A stretch of DNA of 64,000 nt from Leeia oryzae DSM 17879 (GTDB taxonomy: Bacteria; Pseudomonadota; Gammaproteobacteria; Burkholderiales; Leeiaceae), in the NCBI RefSeq assembly GCF_000376945.1, contig NZ_AQXU01000021.1:62001-126000 (forward strand), read 5' to 3'. The notes under the pieces are model-generated. The model made no database searches, was not told where the DNA came from, and was given only the letters and a program-made list of their open reading frames with translations. Both the position numbers and the translations under genes were made by a program. Shown here piece after piece: positions 53,904-64,000 of this stretch. Every line of letters begins with the position of its first letter. Within the stretch, counting starts at the first letter, position 1.

Positions 53904-55354
53904 ACCAGGAAATTCTTATCAACGTAACGCCGCAGGAAACCCGGGTGGCGGTCATGGAAGACGGCATTGTCCAGGAGCTTCACATCGAGCGTGAAGCACA
54001 ACGCGGACTGGTCGGAAACATCTATCTGGGCCAGGTGCGCCGCGTGTTGCCGGGCATGCAGTCCGCCTTTATCGAAATCGGCCTGGAACGTGCCGCCTTT
54101 TTGCACATTGCCGATCTGTTCGAGCAGCGCCACCATCCGAACCCGGACCTCAGAATCGAAAAACTCCTGCACGAAGGCCAGACCGTGGTGGTACAGGTCA
54201 TCAAGGACCCGATCGGCACCAAAGGTGCCCGTCTGTCCACCCAGATTTCGCTGGCTGGCCGGTATCTGGTCTTGCTGCCGCAAGAACATCACATCGGCAT
54301 TTCCCAGCGCATCGGCAACGATACTGAACGCGAGCACCTGAAAGAACGCCTGACCCGCCTGCTGCCGCAAGACAACCAGAATGGTTACATCCTGCGCACC
54401 AGCGCAGAAACGGCCAGCGACGACGAGCTCAATGCCGACATCAGCTACCTGCAAAAAATCTGGGACAGCATCCAGGAGTCGTCGCGCCGTGCGCCCAGCA
54501 AATCCCTGTTGTTCCAGGATCTGTCGATGCCGATCCGTGTCTTGCGCGACTTCGTCAATCCGGAAACCCGGGTGATCCGCGTCGACTCGCGCGAAACCTT
54601 CCAGAAAATGCAGGACTTTGCCGAACAGTTTGTCTCCGGCGTTGTGGACCGGATCAGCCACTACAGTGGCGAGCGCCCGGTGTTTGAGACCTACGGTGTA
54701 GAAGCCGAAATCGAGCGCGCCCTTTCGCGCCGCGTCAATCTGAAATTCGGCGGTTACCTGATCATCGACCAGACCGAAGCCATGACCACCATTGACGTTA
54801 ACACCGGTGGTTTTGTCGGCACCCGCAATTTTGACGACACCATTTTCAAAACCAACCTGGAAGCCACGCAAGCCATTGCCCGCCAGCTGCGCTTGCGCAA
54901 CCTGGGGGGCATGATCCTGATCGACTTTATCGACATGGATAGCGAAGAGCACCGTACCGCCGTACTGGCCGAACTGACCAAAGCCATGTCGCGCGACCGT
55001 ACCCGGGTCACCATCAACGGCTTTACCAACCTCGGCCTGATCGAGCTCACCCGCAAGCGCACGCGCGAGAGCCTGGCCCACATCCTGTGCGAACCTTGCC
55101 CGACCTGCCAGGGCCGTGGCCAGATCAAGACCGCACAAACCATGTGTTACGAGATTCTGCGCGAAGTGGTGCGGGAAGCCCGCCAGTACAACGCCCGTGA
55201 ATACCGGGTGCTGGCATCGCAAGCCGTGATTGAGGTGTTTCTGGATGAAGAATCGCAAAGTCTGGCCCAGCTGGCCGACTTTATCGGCAAACCGATCCGC
55301 TTGCAGGTAGAAACCCAGTACAGCCAGGAACAATACGACGTGGTGCTGTCATGA
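53900..55354 (+). CDS. rng: Ribonuclease G
   Basis: A 484-aa protein. The S1 domain lies at residues ~35-120 (GNIYLGQVRRVLPGMQSAFI), the DNase I-like catalytic region at TIDVNTGGFVG and GMILIDFIDM, and the Zn-link at CEPCPTCQGRG. It matures 16S rRNA 5' ends and decays mRNA. Coupled to maf upstream and to dgkA downstream by ATGA overlaps. Confidence 0.96.
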   Translation: MNQEILINVTPQETRVAVMEDGIVQELHIEREAQRGLVGNIYLGQVRRVLPGMQSAFIEIGLERAAFLHIADLFEQRHHPNPDLRIEKLLHEGQTVVVQVIKDPIGTKGARLSTQISLAGRYLVLLPQEHHIGISQRIGNDTEREHLKERLTRLLPQDNQNGYILRTSAETASDDELNADISYLQKIWDSIQESSRRAPSKSLLFQDLSMPIRVLRDFVNPETRVIRVDSRETFQKMQDFAEQFVSGVVDRISHYSGERPVFETYGVEAEIERALSRRVNLKFGGYLIIDQTEAMTTIDVNTGGFVGTRNFDDTIFKTNLEATQAIARQLRLRNLGGMILIDFIDMDSEEHRTAVLAELTKAMSRDRTRVTINGFTNLGLIELTRKRTRESLAHILCEPCPTCQGRGQIKTAQTMCYEILREVVREARQYNAREYRVLASQAVIEVFLDEESQSLAQLADFIGKPIRLQVETQYSQEQYDVVLS

Positions 55355-55725
55355 AGCCCGGCAAAACCGGTCTGACCCGGCTGATCCATGCCTTCGGCTA
55401 CTCGATGGACGGTTTCAAGACGGGCTGGCAGCGTGAGGCAGCCATCCGGCAGGAGCTGATCGCGCTGATCGTACTGATCCCGTTTGGCCTCTGGTTACCG
55501 GTCGCCATCGGGGTCAAGCTGGGACTGCTGGGCTCGACCCTGGCCGTACTGGTCGTCGAGCTACTCAATTCGGCCATTGAGGCCGTGGTTGACCTGGCGT
55601 CGCCAGAACGCCACGACCTGGCCAAACTGGCCAAGGATCTCGGCAGCGCAGCCGTACTGGTTACCTTGCTGGTGTGTATTACCGTCTGGGCATACGCCCT
55701 GTGGCTGGCCTTTGGTGGCGCCTGA
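55351..55725 (+). CDS. dgkA: Diacylglycerol kinase DgkA
   Basis: A 124-aa membrane protein of usual length. Three hydrophobic segments and the conserved ELLNSAIEAVVDLASPERHDLAK (the last residues in order) identify the family. It recycles diacylglycerol to phosphatidate. It overlaps rng by four bases. Confidence 0.95.
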   Translation: MKPGKTGLTRLIHAFGYSMDGFKTGWQREAAIRQELIALIVLIPFGLWLPVAIGVKLGLLGSTLAVLVVELLNSAIEAVVDLASPERHDLAKLAKDLGSAAVLVTLLVCITVWAYALWLAFGGA

Positions 55726-55753
55726 GCCGCCTTTCCGTGAAAGGATCTCCTCC

Positions 55754-56230
55754 ATGAAATCCGCATCCATCTTCGCATTCCCCCTCAAAGGCCTGCTGGC
55801 AGCGAGCCTGGCCGTTGCCTTGCTGGCCGGTTGCGCATCCAGCAAGTCCGGCGAGGTGTATAGCCGTGGCAGTGCCAGAACGGTACAGACCGTAGAAACC
55901 GGCATTGTCCGCAATGTCCGCATGGTCAAGATCGAAGGCACCAATAGCGGCGTCGGCACAATTGGTGGCGGCATTGTCGGTGGTATCGCCGGCAGCCATG
56001 TGGGCGGTGGGGATGGCCAGATTGTAGGTGGTGTCATTGGCGGCATACTTGGCGGCCTGGCAGGATCGGCCATCGAACGCAACACCACCCAGACCGATGG
56101 CATTGAAATTACCGTGCAACTGGATAACGGCCGGACCATTGCCATCGTGCAAGAGGCAACCGAATCCTTCCGTGTCGGTGATCGGGTCAATGTGTTGACG
56201 GGTCAGGGCGAAAGCCGCGTCACTCACTGA
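55754..56230 (+). CDS. SlyB-like outer-membrane lipoprotein with glycine zipper
   Basis: A 158-aa protein. The lipobox LLAGC (Cys at about residue 26) ends the signal peptide. A glycine-zipper segment ([20 protein letters not shown] and [13 protein letters not shown]) is followed by a beta-rich domain ([19 protein letters not shown]). Similar proteins protect outer-membrane integrity. GGATC lies ahead of the start. Confidence 0.88.
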   Translation: MKSASIFAFPLKGLLAASLAVALLAGCASSKSGEVYSRGSARTVQTVETGIVRNVRMVKIEGTNSGVGTIGGGIVGGIAGSHVGGGDGQIVGGVIGGILGGLAGSAIERNTTQTDGIEITVQLDNGRTIAIVQEATESFRVGDRVNVLTGQGESRVTH

Positions 56231-56271
56231 CCGTCAGCACGATTTCTCCATTTTTTGCAGCAGGGTGCAAC

Positions 56272-56586
56272 ATGTCCTGGTTTATCTTGGTTCTGGCAGG
56301 CATTTTTGAAGTAGTCTGGGCCATCGGCCTCAAATACACGGTCGGGTTTACCCGTCTGTGGCCCAGCATCGGCACGGGCATTGCCATGCTCATCAGCATT
56401 GTATTGCTGAATATGGCCATGAAACAGCTGCCGGTCGGTACGGCTTACGCGGTATGGGTGGGTATCGGAGCGGTAGGGACCGTCATCATGGGCATCGCCT
56501 TGCTGGGCGAGCCCATGAATCTGGCCAGAATGGTCAGCCTCGGGCTGATCATTTGCGGCATTGTCGGTTTGAAACTGGCACCTTAG
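56272..56586 (+). CDS. Guanidinium/quaternary-ammonium exporter of the SMR family (Gdx/SugE)
   Basis: A 104-aa protein with four membrane helices. Glu in [12 protein letters not shown] and the conserved [15 protein letters not shown] with G and the Trp are features of the Gdx/SugE branch. It exports guanidinium with protons. No guanidine riboswitch is recognisable in the 41-bp gap before it. It is convergent with htpX, ten bases apart. Confidence 0.9.
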   Translation: MSWFILVLAGIFEVVWAIGLKYTVGFTRLWPSIGTGIAMLISIVLLNMAMKQLPVGTAYAVWVGIGAVGTVIMGIALLGEPMNLARMVSLGLIICGIVGLKLAP

Positions 56587-56595
56587 GCTGCTACC

Positions 56596-57450
56596 TTAGC
56601 GCGCTTGTGCCATGGCCATCAGGCGGTCAACCCGCTCGCTGGTTTCCGGATGCGTCCGGAACAGGCCGGTGATACCGCTGCCGGACAAGGGGTTGATGAT
56701 CATCATCTGTGCCGTTTCCGGATGCTGCTCGGCAGGCATCATGTGATAGCCTTGGGCATAGCGTTCGATCTTCTGCAACGCACTGGCCAAGGCCAACGGG
56801 TCACCACTGATTGCCGCGCCGCCACGGTCGGCTTCAAACTCTCGCGCCCGTGAAATGGCCATCTGGATCAGGGTGGCGGCCAGCGGTGCAAAAATCATGA
56901 TCAGAATCGCCACGATCGGATTCACGCTGCGCTCGTCGTCGCGCGAACCACCGGTAAAAAACATGGCAAAGTTGGCAATTGCCGAAATCGCACCCGCAAC
57001 CGATGCAGTCAGGGTCGAAATCAGGGTATCCCGATGCTTGATGTGCGCCAGCTCGTGCGCCATTACCCCGCGCAATTCGCGCTCCGTCAGCACCCGCATG
57101 ATACCCGTCGTTGCAGCCACGGCCGCGTGCTCCGGGTTGCGTCCGGTGGCAAATGCGTTTGGTTGTGCCTCATCGATGATGAAGACTTTCGGCATGGGCA
57201 AACCGGCGTTATGGGCCAGTTCCGCCACCATCTGGTAGAACTGCGGGGCAGATTGGGCATCCACCTGGCGTGCGTTGTACATGCGCAGGACAGCCTGGTC
57301 CGAGAACCAATAAGCCCAGAAGTTCATCCCGCCGGCAAACAGCAAGGCAATCAGCAAGCCTGCTTTGCCCCCCAGCATGAGACCAATCACCCCGAAAAGG
57401 CCGGTAATGGCAGCCATCAGCAGGGTTGTCTTGAACCAGTTTCCGATCAT
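56596..57450 (-). CDS. htpX: Membrane protease HtpX
   Basis: A 284-aa protein. Two N-terminal membrane helices precede the zinc motif [13 protein letters not shown] (HExxH), and the third ligand lies in [14 protein letters not shown]. It degrades misfolded membrane proteins, and is usually heat- or envelope-stress induced. It follows fmt by 81 bp in the same direction. Confidence 0.95.
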   Translation of the reverse strand: MIGNWFKTTLLMAAITGLFGVIGLMLGGKAGLLIALLFAGGMNFWAYWFSDQAVLRMYNARQVDAQSAPQFYQMVAELAHNAGLPMPKVFIIDEAQPNAFATGRNPEHAAVAATTGIMRVLTERELRGVMAHELAHIKHRDTLISTLTASVAGAISAIANFAMFFTGGSRDDERSVNPIVAILIMIFAPLAATLIQMAISRAREFEADRGGAAISGDPLALASALQKIERYAQGYHMMPAEQHPETAQMMIINPLSGSGITGLFRTHPETSERVDRLMAMAQAR

Positions 57451-57531
57451 TTTTCCATGACTCCATCGCTACCGTTTTCACGGCGTACGGGTTAGATCAG
57501 GGCAAATCGGTAAAATTCAATATGCGTACGG

Positions 57532-58461
57532 CTATTTGCCCAGCAGCAAACCATCGCTCAGTTGCTGCCCTGCCAGCAAGGCGGCGGCTGGGGCGCGCTT
57601 GGCACCGGCCCGCTGCACCTCTTGCAGCCGCAATGCGCCTTGTCCACAGATCACCAGCACCTGATGATCATCAATGACCACCATCCCAGGCGTACCGGGC
57701 CATTGGCCTTCCAGTGCATCAGCCAGCCAGATTTTCAGCACGTCGCCTTCTAGTAACGTGGTCGCACCCGGCGCCGGGTTCAGCGCACGCACCTTGCGCG
57801 CCAGGACATCGGCCGGCAAGGTCCAGTCGAGTTTTGCCTCGGCCTTGTCAATCTTGGCTGCATAATTCACGCCCGCTTCCGGCTGAATCACCGGCGTGAT
57901 CTCCCCCGCCACCCAGCGCGGCAGGGTTTCCACAATGGCCTGCCCGCCCTGCTCCGCCAGCTTGTCGTGCAGGCTGGCGGTCGTATCCGTTGACGCGATC
58001 GGGGTCCGGTACACGCTCAGCATCGGACCAGTATCCAGCCCGGCTTCCATCTGCATGATGGTAATGCCGGTCTCGCGATCCCCCGCTTCGATCGCCCGAT
58101 GGATCGGCGCTGCGCCACGCCAGCGGGGCAACAGCGAAGCATGAATGTTCAGGCAGCCATGCTTGGGGATATCCAGCACCACTTGCGGCAAAATCAGCCC
58201 GTAGGCCGCCACCACCATCACGTCGGCATTCAGCGCGCGCAAGTCCTGCTGCACCTGTTCATCCCGCAAGGTCAGCGGCTGCCAGACCGGAATCTGGTGC
58301 GCCAGCGCGCAGGTCTTGACCGGGCTTGGCGTCAGCTTCATCCCCCGGCCGGCAGGCCGGTCTGGCTGGGTCAGCACCAAAATGATCTCGTGCCCGGCAT
58401 TGATCAGGGCTTGCAGGGCTTTTTCGGCAAATACGGGGGTTCCGGCAAAAATAATGCGCAT
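57532..58461 (-). CDS. fmt: Methionyl-tRNA formyltransferase
   Basis: The protein is 309 aa from the ATG at 58,459-58,461. The start [18 protein letters not shown] and the folate-binding motif [21 protein letters not shown] carry the active Asn and His with [10 protein letters not shown]-terminal domain holds tRNA. It formylates initiator Met-tRNA. It follows def by 20 bases. Confidence 0.95.
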   Translation of the reverse strand: MRIIFAGTPVFAEKALQALINAGHEIILVLTQPDRPAGRGMKLTPSPVKTCALAHQIPVWQPLTLRDEQVQQDLRALNADVMVVAAYGLILPQVVLDIPKHGCLNIHASLLPRWRGAAPIHRAIEAGDRETGITIMQMEAGLDTGPMLSVYRTPIASTDTTASLHDKLAEQGGQAIVETLPRWVAGEITPVIQPEAGVNYAAKIDKAEAKLDWTLPADVLARKVRALNPAPGATTLLEGDVLKIWLADALEGQWPGTPGMVVIDDHQVLVICGQGALRLQEVQRAGAKRAPAAALLAGQQLSDGLLLGK

Positions 58462-58481
58462 GTATGACCTTGTTGGGTGGC

Positions 58482-58985
58482 TTACAGGTTTTTCTGGTGC
58501 TGTTTCTTCAGTTTCTTCAGGATGCGGTCCTGTTTCAGACGCGACAGGTGCTCGACAAACACCTTGCCATCCAGATGGTCGATCTCGTGCTGGATGCAAA
58601 TGGCCAGCAGGTCATCGGCGTCCAGCGTGTATGGCTTGCCGTCGCGCCCCAGTGCTTCCAGCGTCACCCGGTCAGCCCGTTTGACCTTGTCGTAAATACC
58701 CGGGACGGACAGGCAGCCTTCTTCGTACTCGCGCTCGCCATCACGGTGGGTGATTTTCGGGTTGATCATGACCAGCGGACCCGTCTTGTCTTCGCTCACG
58801 TCAATGACCACCACCCGCTTGTGGACATTCACCTGCGTGGCAGCCAGGCCAATGCCGTGCGCTTCGTACATGGTTTCCAGCATGTCGTCTATCAAGGTCA
58901 AGAGACTGTCGTCGACTTCCGTCACCGGTTTGGCGACGATATGCAGTCTTTCGTCCGGATAGTGCAAAATATTTAGTAAAGCCAT
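58482..58985 (-). CDS. def: Peptide deformylase
   Basis: A 167-aa protein. All three motifs are visible: [24 protein letters not shown] and QHEIDHLDG (HExxH-type zinc site). It removes the formyl group from nascent proteins. The def-fmt pair is divergent from the LysM-dprA pair, with 182 bp between. Confidence 0.96.
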   Translation of the reverse strand: MALLNILHYPDERLHIVAKPVTEVDDSLLTLIDDMLETMYEAHGIGLAATQVNVHKRVVVIDVSEDKTGPLVMINPKITHRDGEREYEEGCLSVPGIYDKVKRADRVTLEALGRDGKPYTLDADDLLAICIQHEIDHLDGKVFVEHLSRLKQDRILKKLKKQHQKNL

Positions 58986-59167
58986 AGTGTAGTGTCCGAT
59001 TTAAGCACCATTTTTGTCCGCTTACTTGCTATGATGACAAAATGGATGCAGTATTTCTGCTATTTATCTGACATAATTAGATAAATTTTCATAAATCCTA
59101 TTGTACAGATGCTTCTGTAGCATACAAAATAGGTTTATTCCAAATCATGACTTCACCGAGGTTGGCC

Positions 59168-60214
59168 ATGCGCAAGGCTATTATATCGCTACTGATGATT
59201 GCTGGTTTAACTGGCGTGCATGCAGACGAGCTGGCATTAAAAAGCACTCACCCCGATACCTACACGGTCAAGCGTGGCGATACGCTGTGGGATATTTCAG
59301 GCAAGTTCCTGAAGCAGCCATGGCGCTGGCCTGAAATCTGGAATCTCAACAAAGACGAGATCAAGAACCCGCACTGGATTTACCCGGGCGACCTGATTAC
59401 GCTCGACATGGTCAACGGCAAGCCGCGCCTGTCACGCTCGCGCGGTGCCAAAATGAGTGGCGGCCTGGTCAAGCTGAGTCCGCAGGTACGCGTGCAGGGG
59501 CTGGACGCCGATGCCATACCGACCATTCCTTCCTCAGTCATCGACCCGTTTCTGAGCCAGCCGATTGTCATTACCGACCAGCAGCTGAAAAGCTCGCCGC
59601 GGGTGGCAGCCGGTGCAGAAGGGCGCCTGAGCTATGGCCAGCATGATTTCATTTACGCGCTAGGCATGAAAGACGAAAAAGTCGGGTCAGACTGGCAAAT
59701 CTACCGCCAGGGCCGCGCGCTGATTGATCCGGAAGACAAAGACAAGAAAAAGGTACTCGGCTACGAGGCCCTGTATCTGGGTGATGCCCGTCTGGATGTT
59801 GCGGGCGATGTCAGCAAGCTGCTGATCGTGAAAGCCGAACGCGAAATCAGCCAGAGTGACCGTCTGCTGGCTGCACCGCTGCCAACCCTGCGCAATTACC
59901 AGCCGCATGCCGTTCCTGCCGATTTTGCTGCCAAAGTGGTATCCACCTACGGCGACATGGCCGAAGGCGGGCAGTACTACATGGTGGTCGTCAACAAAGG
60001 CCAGCAAGAAGGCATGGAAGTGGGCCACGTGATGAATGTTCTGAACGCTGGCCGCCTGATCGTGAAGGAAGAAACATCCGAAGCAGATCATTACACCCTG
60101 CCTGAAGAAGCCGGCAAGCTGATGGTTTTCAAAACCTTTGACCATCTGTCTTACGCGCTGGTCATGGAATCTACCCGACCAATCAAACCGGGTGACATTC
60201 TGGCTGCTCCATGA
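59168..60214 (+). CDS. LysM-domain periplasmic protein
   Basis: The protein is 348 aa from the ATG at 59,168, which has GAGG six bases before; an ATG 21 bases earlier lacks a site. A signal peptide (ISLLMIAGLTGVHA) is followed by one LysM motif (YTVKRGDTLWDISGKFL and WIYPGDLITLDM). The rest is a large domain unique to Neisseriales/Burkholderiales relatives, without an enzyme motif. It probably binds peptidoglycan. It overlaps dprA by four bases. Confidence 0.88.
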   Translation: MRKAIISLLMIAGLTGVHADELALKSTHPDTYTVKRGDTLWDISGKFLKQPWRWPEIWNLNKDEIKNPHWIYPGDLITLDMVNGKPRLSRSRGAKMSGGLVKLSPQVRVQGLDADAIPTIPSSVIDPFLSQPIVITDQQLKSSPRVAAGAEGRLSYGQHDFIYALGMKDEKVGSDWQIYRQGRALIDPEDKDKKKVLGYEALYLGDARLDVAGDVSKLLIVKAEREISQSDRLLAAPLPTLRNYQPHAVPADFAAKVVSTYGDMAEGGQYYMVVVNKGQQEGMEVGHVMNVLNAGRLIVKEETSEADHYTLPEEAGKLMVFKTFDHLSYALVMESTRPIKPGDILAAP

Positions 60215-61290
60215 CAGAACACGAAGCGTGGTTACGCTTGACACTGACGCCGGGCTTAGGTCCGGCGTATTTATTGGCACTGCTCAGACAGTTTGGTTCT
60301 CCGGAAGACAGTCTGGCGCAGAGCGAGCTGTCGCTCGTGCGTGCAGTCCCCGCCAAGGTCGCCAAAGCCATCAAGCAAGGCATCGACGAACAATGGCTGG
60401 CACAGCACCTGCAATGGCTGGAAGATCCGGCAAACAGCCTGATGACGCTGGCCGACACCGACTACCCGCCCCAGTTACTGGAAAGTCCCGCTCCGCCTCC
60501 GTTACTGTTCGTCAAAGGTAAGCGGCACTTGCTTAGCCGTACTGCCATTGGCGTAGTCGGCAGCCGTCATGCCACCACCTCCGGCATGGACAATGCGCGG
60601 GCGTTCAGCAAAGCGCTGTCTGACGCCGGCATTACCGTTATCAGCGGGCTGGCCGCCGGCATAGACACCACCGCGCATGAAGGCGCCCTGTCCGGCCCGG
60701 GCAGCACCATTGCGGTGGTCGGCACGGGGCTTGACCGGGTGTACCCGGCCCGCAACCGCGACCTTGCCCACAAAATTGCCGTCTCGGGTGCCATTGTGTC
60801 CGAGTACCCGCTGGGGTCTGAGCCCCTGCCCGGCCACTTTCCGCAGCGCAACCGCATCATTGCCGGACTGGCCAAAGGCTGCCTGGTCGTGGAAGCCACC
60901 CTGGGCAGTGGGTCGCTGATTACGGCCAAAGAGGCACTGGAAGCCGGGCGGGATGTGTTTGCCATCCCCGGGTCCATTCATGCGCCGCAAAGCAAAGGCT
61001 GTCACCAGCTGATCAAATCTGGCGCCAAGCTGGTCGATGATGTGGCGGACATTCTGTCCGAGCTGCCAAACCTAGAACATGCCAATCTGGATCAATCCTC
61101 CGCCTCGTCCCGTCAGGTCGATGTAGCACCGGCGTTACCAGCCGGGCTGGATTTTGATCCGGTTGATCTCGACACCCTGTCTCTCCGCAGCGGCGTGACA
61201 ATGACGGCACTGATCGGCGAATTGCTGCAACTGGAACTATCCGGCTGGGTCGAAAGTCTACCGGGAGGCCGTTACCGACGCAGAAAATAG
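60211..61290 (+). CDS. dprA: DNA processing protein DprA/Smf
   Basis: A 359-aa protein. The Rossmann-like core has GVVGSRHATTSGMDNARAF, SGLAAGIDTTAHEGAL and the ssDNA-binding RNRIIAGLAKGCLVVEATLGSGSLIT. A C-terminal winged helix follows. It loads RecA on incoming DNA in natural transformation. It starts inside the end of the LysM gene (ATGA). Confidence 0.95.
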   Translation: MTEHEAWLRLTLTPGLGPAYLLALLRQFGSPEDSLAQSELSLVRAVPAKVAKAIKQGIDEQWLAQHLQWLEDPANSLMTLADTDYPPQLLESPAPPPLLFVKGKRHLLSRTAIGVVGSRHATTSGMDNARAFSKALSDAGITVISGLAAGIDTTAHEGALSGPGSTIAVVGTGLDRVYPARNRDLAHKIAVSGAIVSEYPLGSEPLPGHFPQRNRIIAGLAKGCLVVEATLGSGSLITAKEALEAGRDVFAIPGSIHAPQSKGCHQLIKSGAKLVDDVADILSELPNLEHANLDQSSASSRQVDVAPALPAGLDFDPVDLDTLSLRSGVTMTALIGELLQLELSGWVESLPGGRYRRRK

Positions 61291-61481
61291 CGATTTTTGT
61301 ATCCGGCTCAAAAAGAGGATTGTCGTTTATACAAAATTGCCGTTACACTGAAAAAAGGAAAGAACCCGATTCTGCATCCATCCGTCGCGACGCAAACAGG
61401 ATTTAGCGCACATTTTGCCTATCTTATATATGTAACAGACGTGATTTGGTGCAAGAAGCACTTTATGAGAGCAAGGCATAC

Positions 61482-63764
61482 ATGGCAGCCAATCTGCTGA
61501 TTGTGGAGTCGCCCGCCAAGGCGAAGACCATCAAGAAATATCTGGGTAGCGAGTTTGAGGTGCTGGCCTCTTATGGTCACGTACGCGGCTTGGTGCGTAA
61601 AGACGGCTCTGTTGATGTCAACAATGACTTTGCAATGAAGTATCAGATCATTGCCAAGAACAGCAAGCATGTCGATGCGATTGCCCAGGCGGTCAAACAG
61701 GCTGACAACATCTATCTGGCAACTGACCCGGACCGCGAAGGTGAGGCCATTTCCTGGCATATTCTCGAGATCCTGAAAAGCAAACGCCTGACGGTGAACA
61801 AGCAGATCAAGCGGGTGGTGTTCCACGAAATTACCCAGACGGCCATCAAGGATGCTGTCGCACACCCGCGTGACATTGCTTACGATCTGGTCAATGCCCA
61901 GCAGGCCCGTTCTGCGCTGGATTATCTGGTGGGTTTCAATCTGTCGCCGCTCTTGTGGCGAAAAATCCGGCAAGGCCTGTCCGCCGGCCGCGTGCAGAGC
62001 CCGGCCTTGCGCCTGATCTGCGAACGCGAAAACGAGATTCGGGCTTTCCAGAGCCAGGAATACTGGTCTGTGCATCTGGACAGCCACAAAGGCCGTACCA
62101 AGTTTGGCGCCAAGCTGTTCCAGCTGGAAGGCAAAAAGCTCGACCAGTTTGACATCAACAGCGAAGCCATCAACCAGGATGTCCTGAGCAAGCTGGAAGG
62201 CAAGCCGGCGGTGGTGACCAGCGTCGAGAAAAAGCGCAAGACCCGCTCGGCAGCCGCACCGTTTACCACGTCAACCATGCTGCAGGAAGCCGGCCGCAAA
62301 CTGGGCCTGACGGCTGACCGTACCACGCGCGCAGCCCAGCAGCTGTATGAAGGTATCGACATCGGACAGGGTCCGATCGGTCTGATCACCTATATGCGTA
62401 CCGACTCGGTCACGCTCTCAGCCGAAGCGGTTGAAGAAATTCGCCACTACATTGGCAAGAATTTCGAGCCGGACAGCCTGCCCAAGTCGCCGGTGCAGTA
62501 CAAGAGTAAAGCCAAGAATGCCCAAGAGGCCCACGAGGCCATCCGCCCGACCTCGATTTTCCGTTCTCCGGAATCGGTCAAAGGTTTCTTGTCTGCCGAC
62601 CAGTTCAAACTGTATGAAATGATCTGGAAGCGTACCGTCGCCAGCCAGATGTCACCTGCCAAATTTGACGTTACCAGCGTGGACATCGAAGTCGGCGCTG
62701 GCAACCTGTTCCGGGCGTCCGGCCAGATTCTGGCATTTGCCGGCTTTATGGCGGTGTATCTGGAAGACGAAGACGACGTTGAAGACGAAGACAACGCCAA
62801 GCTGCCGCTGTTGGAAGAAGGCGACCAGCTGCCTGTCGACAAACTGTACGGCGACCAGCATTTTACCCAGCCACCGCCCCGCTTTACGGAAGCCAGCCTG
62901 ATCAAGGCGCTGGAAGAATTCGGGATTGGCCGGCCGTCGACCTACCCTAGCATCATTACCACGCTCAAAGACCGTGAGTATGTGCTGGTCGACAAGAAAC
63001 GCCTGACGCCAACCGATACCGGCGAAGTGGTCAACAAGTTCCTGACCGAACACTTTACCCAGTACGTGGACTACAACTTTACCGCCAAGCTGGAAGACAA
63101 GCTGGATGAAATCTCCAATGGTTCCCGCGAATGGGTACCGGTGATGGAAGAGTTCTGGAAGGGTTTCCACAAGCAGGTTGAAGAAAAGAAAAACCTGACC
63201 CGTGCCGAAGTAACGCACGAAGCGCTGGACGAGAACTGCCCGAAATGTGGCAAGCAACTGACCATCCGCTTTGGCAAGCGCGGCCGGTTTGTCGGATGCT
63301 CCGGCTACCCGGAGTGCGATTACACCCGCAACATGAATGCCGACCCGAACGAAGCACCGGAAGAACCGGTCGAAGTAGAAGGACGCGAGTGCCCGAAATG
63401 TGGTGGCCCGCTGGTGCTCAAATCCGGCCAGTATGGCAAGTTTCTGGGGTGCAAGAACTACCCGACCTGCAAGCATATCGAGCCGCTGGAAAAACCGAAG
63501 GATACCGGGGTCACCTGTCCGGAATGCAACAAGGGCACACTGATCGAGCGCAAGAGCCGTTATGGCAAGCTGTTCTACAGTTGCAATACCTACCCTAGCT
63601 GCAAGTATGCGACCTGGAATCCGCCGATTGCCGAGGCTTGTCCGCAGTGCAAATGGCCGATCCTGACCCTGAAGACCACCAAGCGTCGCGGGACGGAAAA
63701 AGTGTGTCCGCAGAAAGAATGCGGCTTCAGTGAAGTGGTGATTCCGCCAGAGCCAAAGGCCTAA
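61482..63764 (+). CDS. topA: DNA topoisomerase I
   Basis: The protein is 760 aa from the ATG at 61,482 (AAGG six bases upstream). TOPRIM domain: LLIVESPAKAKTIKKYLG with AGRVQSPALRL further on; the active tyrosine lies in GLITYMRTDS (near residue 305). The C-terminus holds four Cys4 zinc ribbons, such as CPKCGKQLTIRFGKRGRFVG and CPECNKGTLIERKSRYG. It relaxes negative supercoils. Confidence 0.97.
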   Translation: MAANLLIVESPAKAKTIKKYLGSEFEVLASYGHVRGLVRKDGSVDVNNDFAMKYQIIAKNSKHVDAIAQAVKQADNIYLATDPDREGEAISWHILEILKSKRLTVNKQIKRVVFHEITQTAIKDAVAHPRDIAYDLVNAQQARSALDYLVGFNLSPLLWRKIRQGLSAGRVQSPALRLICERENEIRAFQSQEYWSVHLDSHKGRTKFGAKLFQLEGKKLDQFDINSEAINQDVLSKLEGKPAVVTSVEKKRKTRSAAAPFTTSTMLQEAGRKLGLTADRTTRAAQQLYEGIDIGQGPIGLITYMRTDSVTLSAEAVEEIRHYIGKNFEPDSLPKSPVQYKSKAKNAQEAHEAIRPTSIFRSPESVKGFLSADQFKLYEMIWKRTVASQMSPAKFDVTSVDIEVGAGNLFRASGQILAFAGFMAVYLEDEDDVEDEDNAKLPLLEEGDQLPVDKLYGDQHFTQPPPRFTEASLIKALEEFGIGRPSTYPSIITTLKDREYVLVDKKRLTPTDTGEVVNKFLTEHFTQYVDYNFTAKLEDKLDEISNGSREWVPVMEEFWKGFHKQVEEKKNLTRAEVTHEALDENCPKCGKQLTIRFGKRGRFVGCSGYPECDYTRNMNADPNEAPEEPVEVEGRECPKCGGPLVLKSGQYGKFLGCKNYPTCKHIEPLEKPKDTGVTCPECNKGTLIERKSRYGKLFYSCNTYPSCKYATWNPPIAEACPQCKWPILTLKTTKRRGTEKVCPQKECGFSEVVIPPEPKA

Positions 63765-63784
63765 GCGGACAAAGGCAAACGATC

Positions 63785-64000
63785 ATGTGTCAGTTACTCG
63801 GCATGAACTGCAATGTACCCACGGATATCGCATTTTCTTTCCGTGGGTTCCGGCAGCGTGCCGGGGTCACCGATCAGCATAGCGACGGGTTTGGTATCGG
63901 CTTTTTTGAAGAAGCCGGTTGCCGCCTGTTTCTGGACTACAAAGCCGCCAGCGAGTCGCCCATTGCCAAGCTGGTAGATCATTACCCGATCAAGTCCCTG
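63785..64000 (+). CDS. Class II glutamine amidotransferase, N-terminal part (runs off window)
   Basis: 72 codons are in the window, beginning MCQLLGMNCNVPTDIAFSF with the nucleophilic cysteine at position 2, then HSDGFGIGFFEEAGC. This is the YafJ/DUF4872-like class II amidotransferase start. The downstream end is missing, so the full domain cannot be checked. Confidence 0.82.
   Translation, partial: MCQLLGMNCNVPTDIAFSFRGFRQRAGVTDQHSDGFGIGFFEEAGCRLFLDYKAASESPIAKLVDHYPIKSL

Noticed and set aside
53828-55333. 501-codon minus-strand ORF opposite rng
   Set aside because: It is a shadow frame caused by the high GC codon bias of ribonuclease G, whose domains are complete on the plus strand.
56231-56271. 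Guanidine riboswitch before the Gdx/SugE gene
   Set aside because: Only 41 bp are available and no guanidine-I, -II or -III motif is visible.

Overview
The window reads as chromosome of a betaproteobacterium, most likely order Neisseriales. The housekeeping genes (rlmH, rsfS, nadD, proA, maf, rng, rnpB class A, dprA, topA, def-fmt) have that character, but genus cannot be read from sequence alone. It falls into two parts. Bases 1 to about 26,117 are the right-hand part of an integrated genomic island. The rest is an ordinary, compact, more GC-rich chromosome.

The island ends at a 59-bp copy of the 3' half of a tRNA-Leu(CAA) gene (26,059-26,117), followed at once by the tRNA's native terminator; the intact tRNA and integrase should lie left of the window. 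From left to right the island carries: a type I restriction-modification operon on the minus strand (hsdM, hsdS, then DUF4917, DUF2971 and DUF3800 genes joined by overlaps or in the same direction); a hipBA toxin-antitoxin pair; a 2.4-kb gene-free segment with three separate repeat families, including a regular array of 16 copies of a 19-bp motif; an unrecognised protein; a serine recombinase; a umuD-like/umuC pair behind a perfect palindrome; a P4-type helicase; a very large Cap4-like nuclease/STAND NTPase with a small overlapping partner (Avs-like antiphage system); a roughly 1.1-kb segment with the signature of a large structured RNA on the minus strand, divergent from an unrecognised 209-aa protein; and an AlpA-like regulator close to the attachment site.

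The chromosomal part starts with an MFS transporter and divergent glpR/glpD. Next comes a plus-strand run: polyamine-type ABC transporter, Na/phosphate cotransporter and glycerophosphodiesterase. A minus-strand group follows: rlmH, phosphoribosyltransferase, rsfS, nadD, proA, PilZ protein. Then come a permease, a LysE exporter, an exported carbonic anhydrase fusion, birA-coaX-SPOR, small envelope proteins, a K+ channel, pyrC, a second PilZ protein, rnpB, maf-rng-dgkA, a SlyB-like lipoprotein and a Gdx/SugE exporter. The window closes with htpX, fmt, def, and a LysM protein with dprA, topA and the start of a class II glutamine amidotransferase.

The most unusual items are the candidate large RNA and its neighbour protein, the 16-copy repeat array, the UmuD homologue that appears to lack its catalytic dyad, and the exported Adhesin-E-like/beta-carbonic anhydrase fusion.
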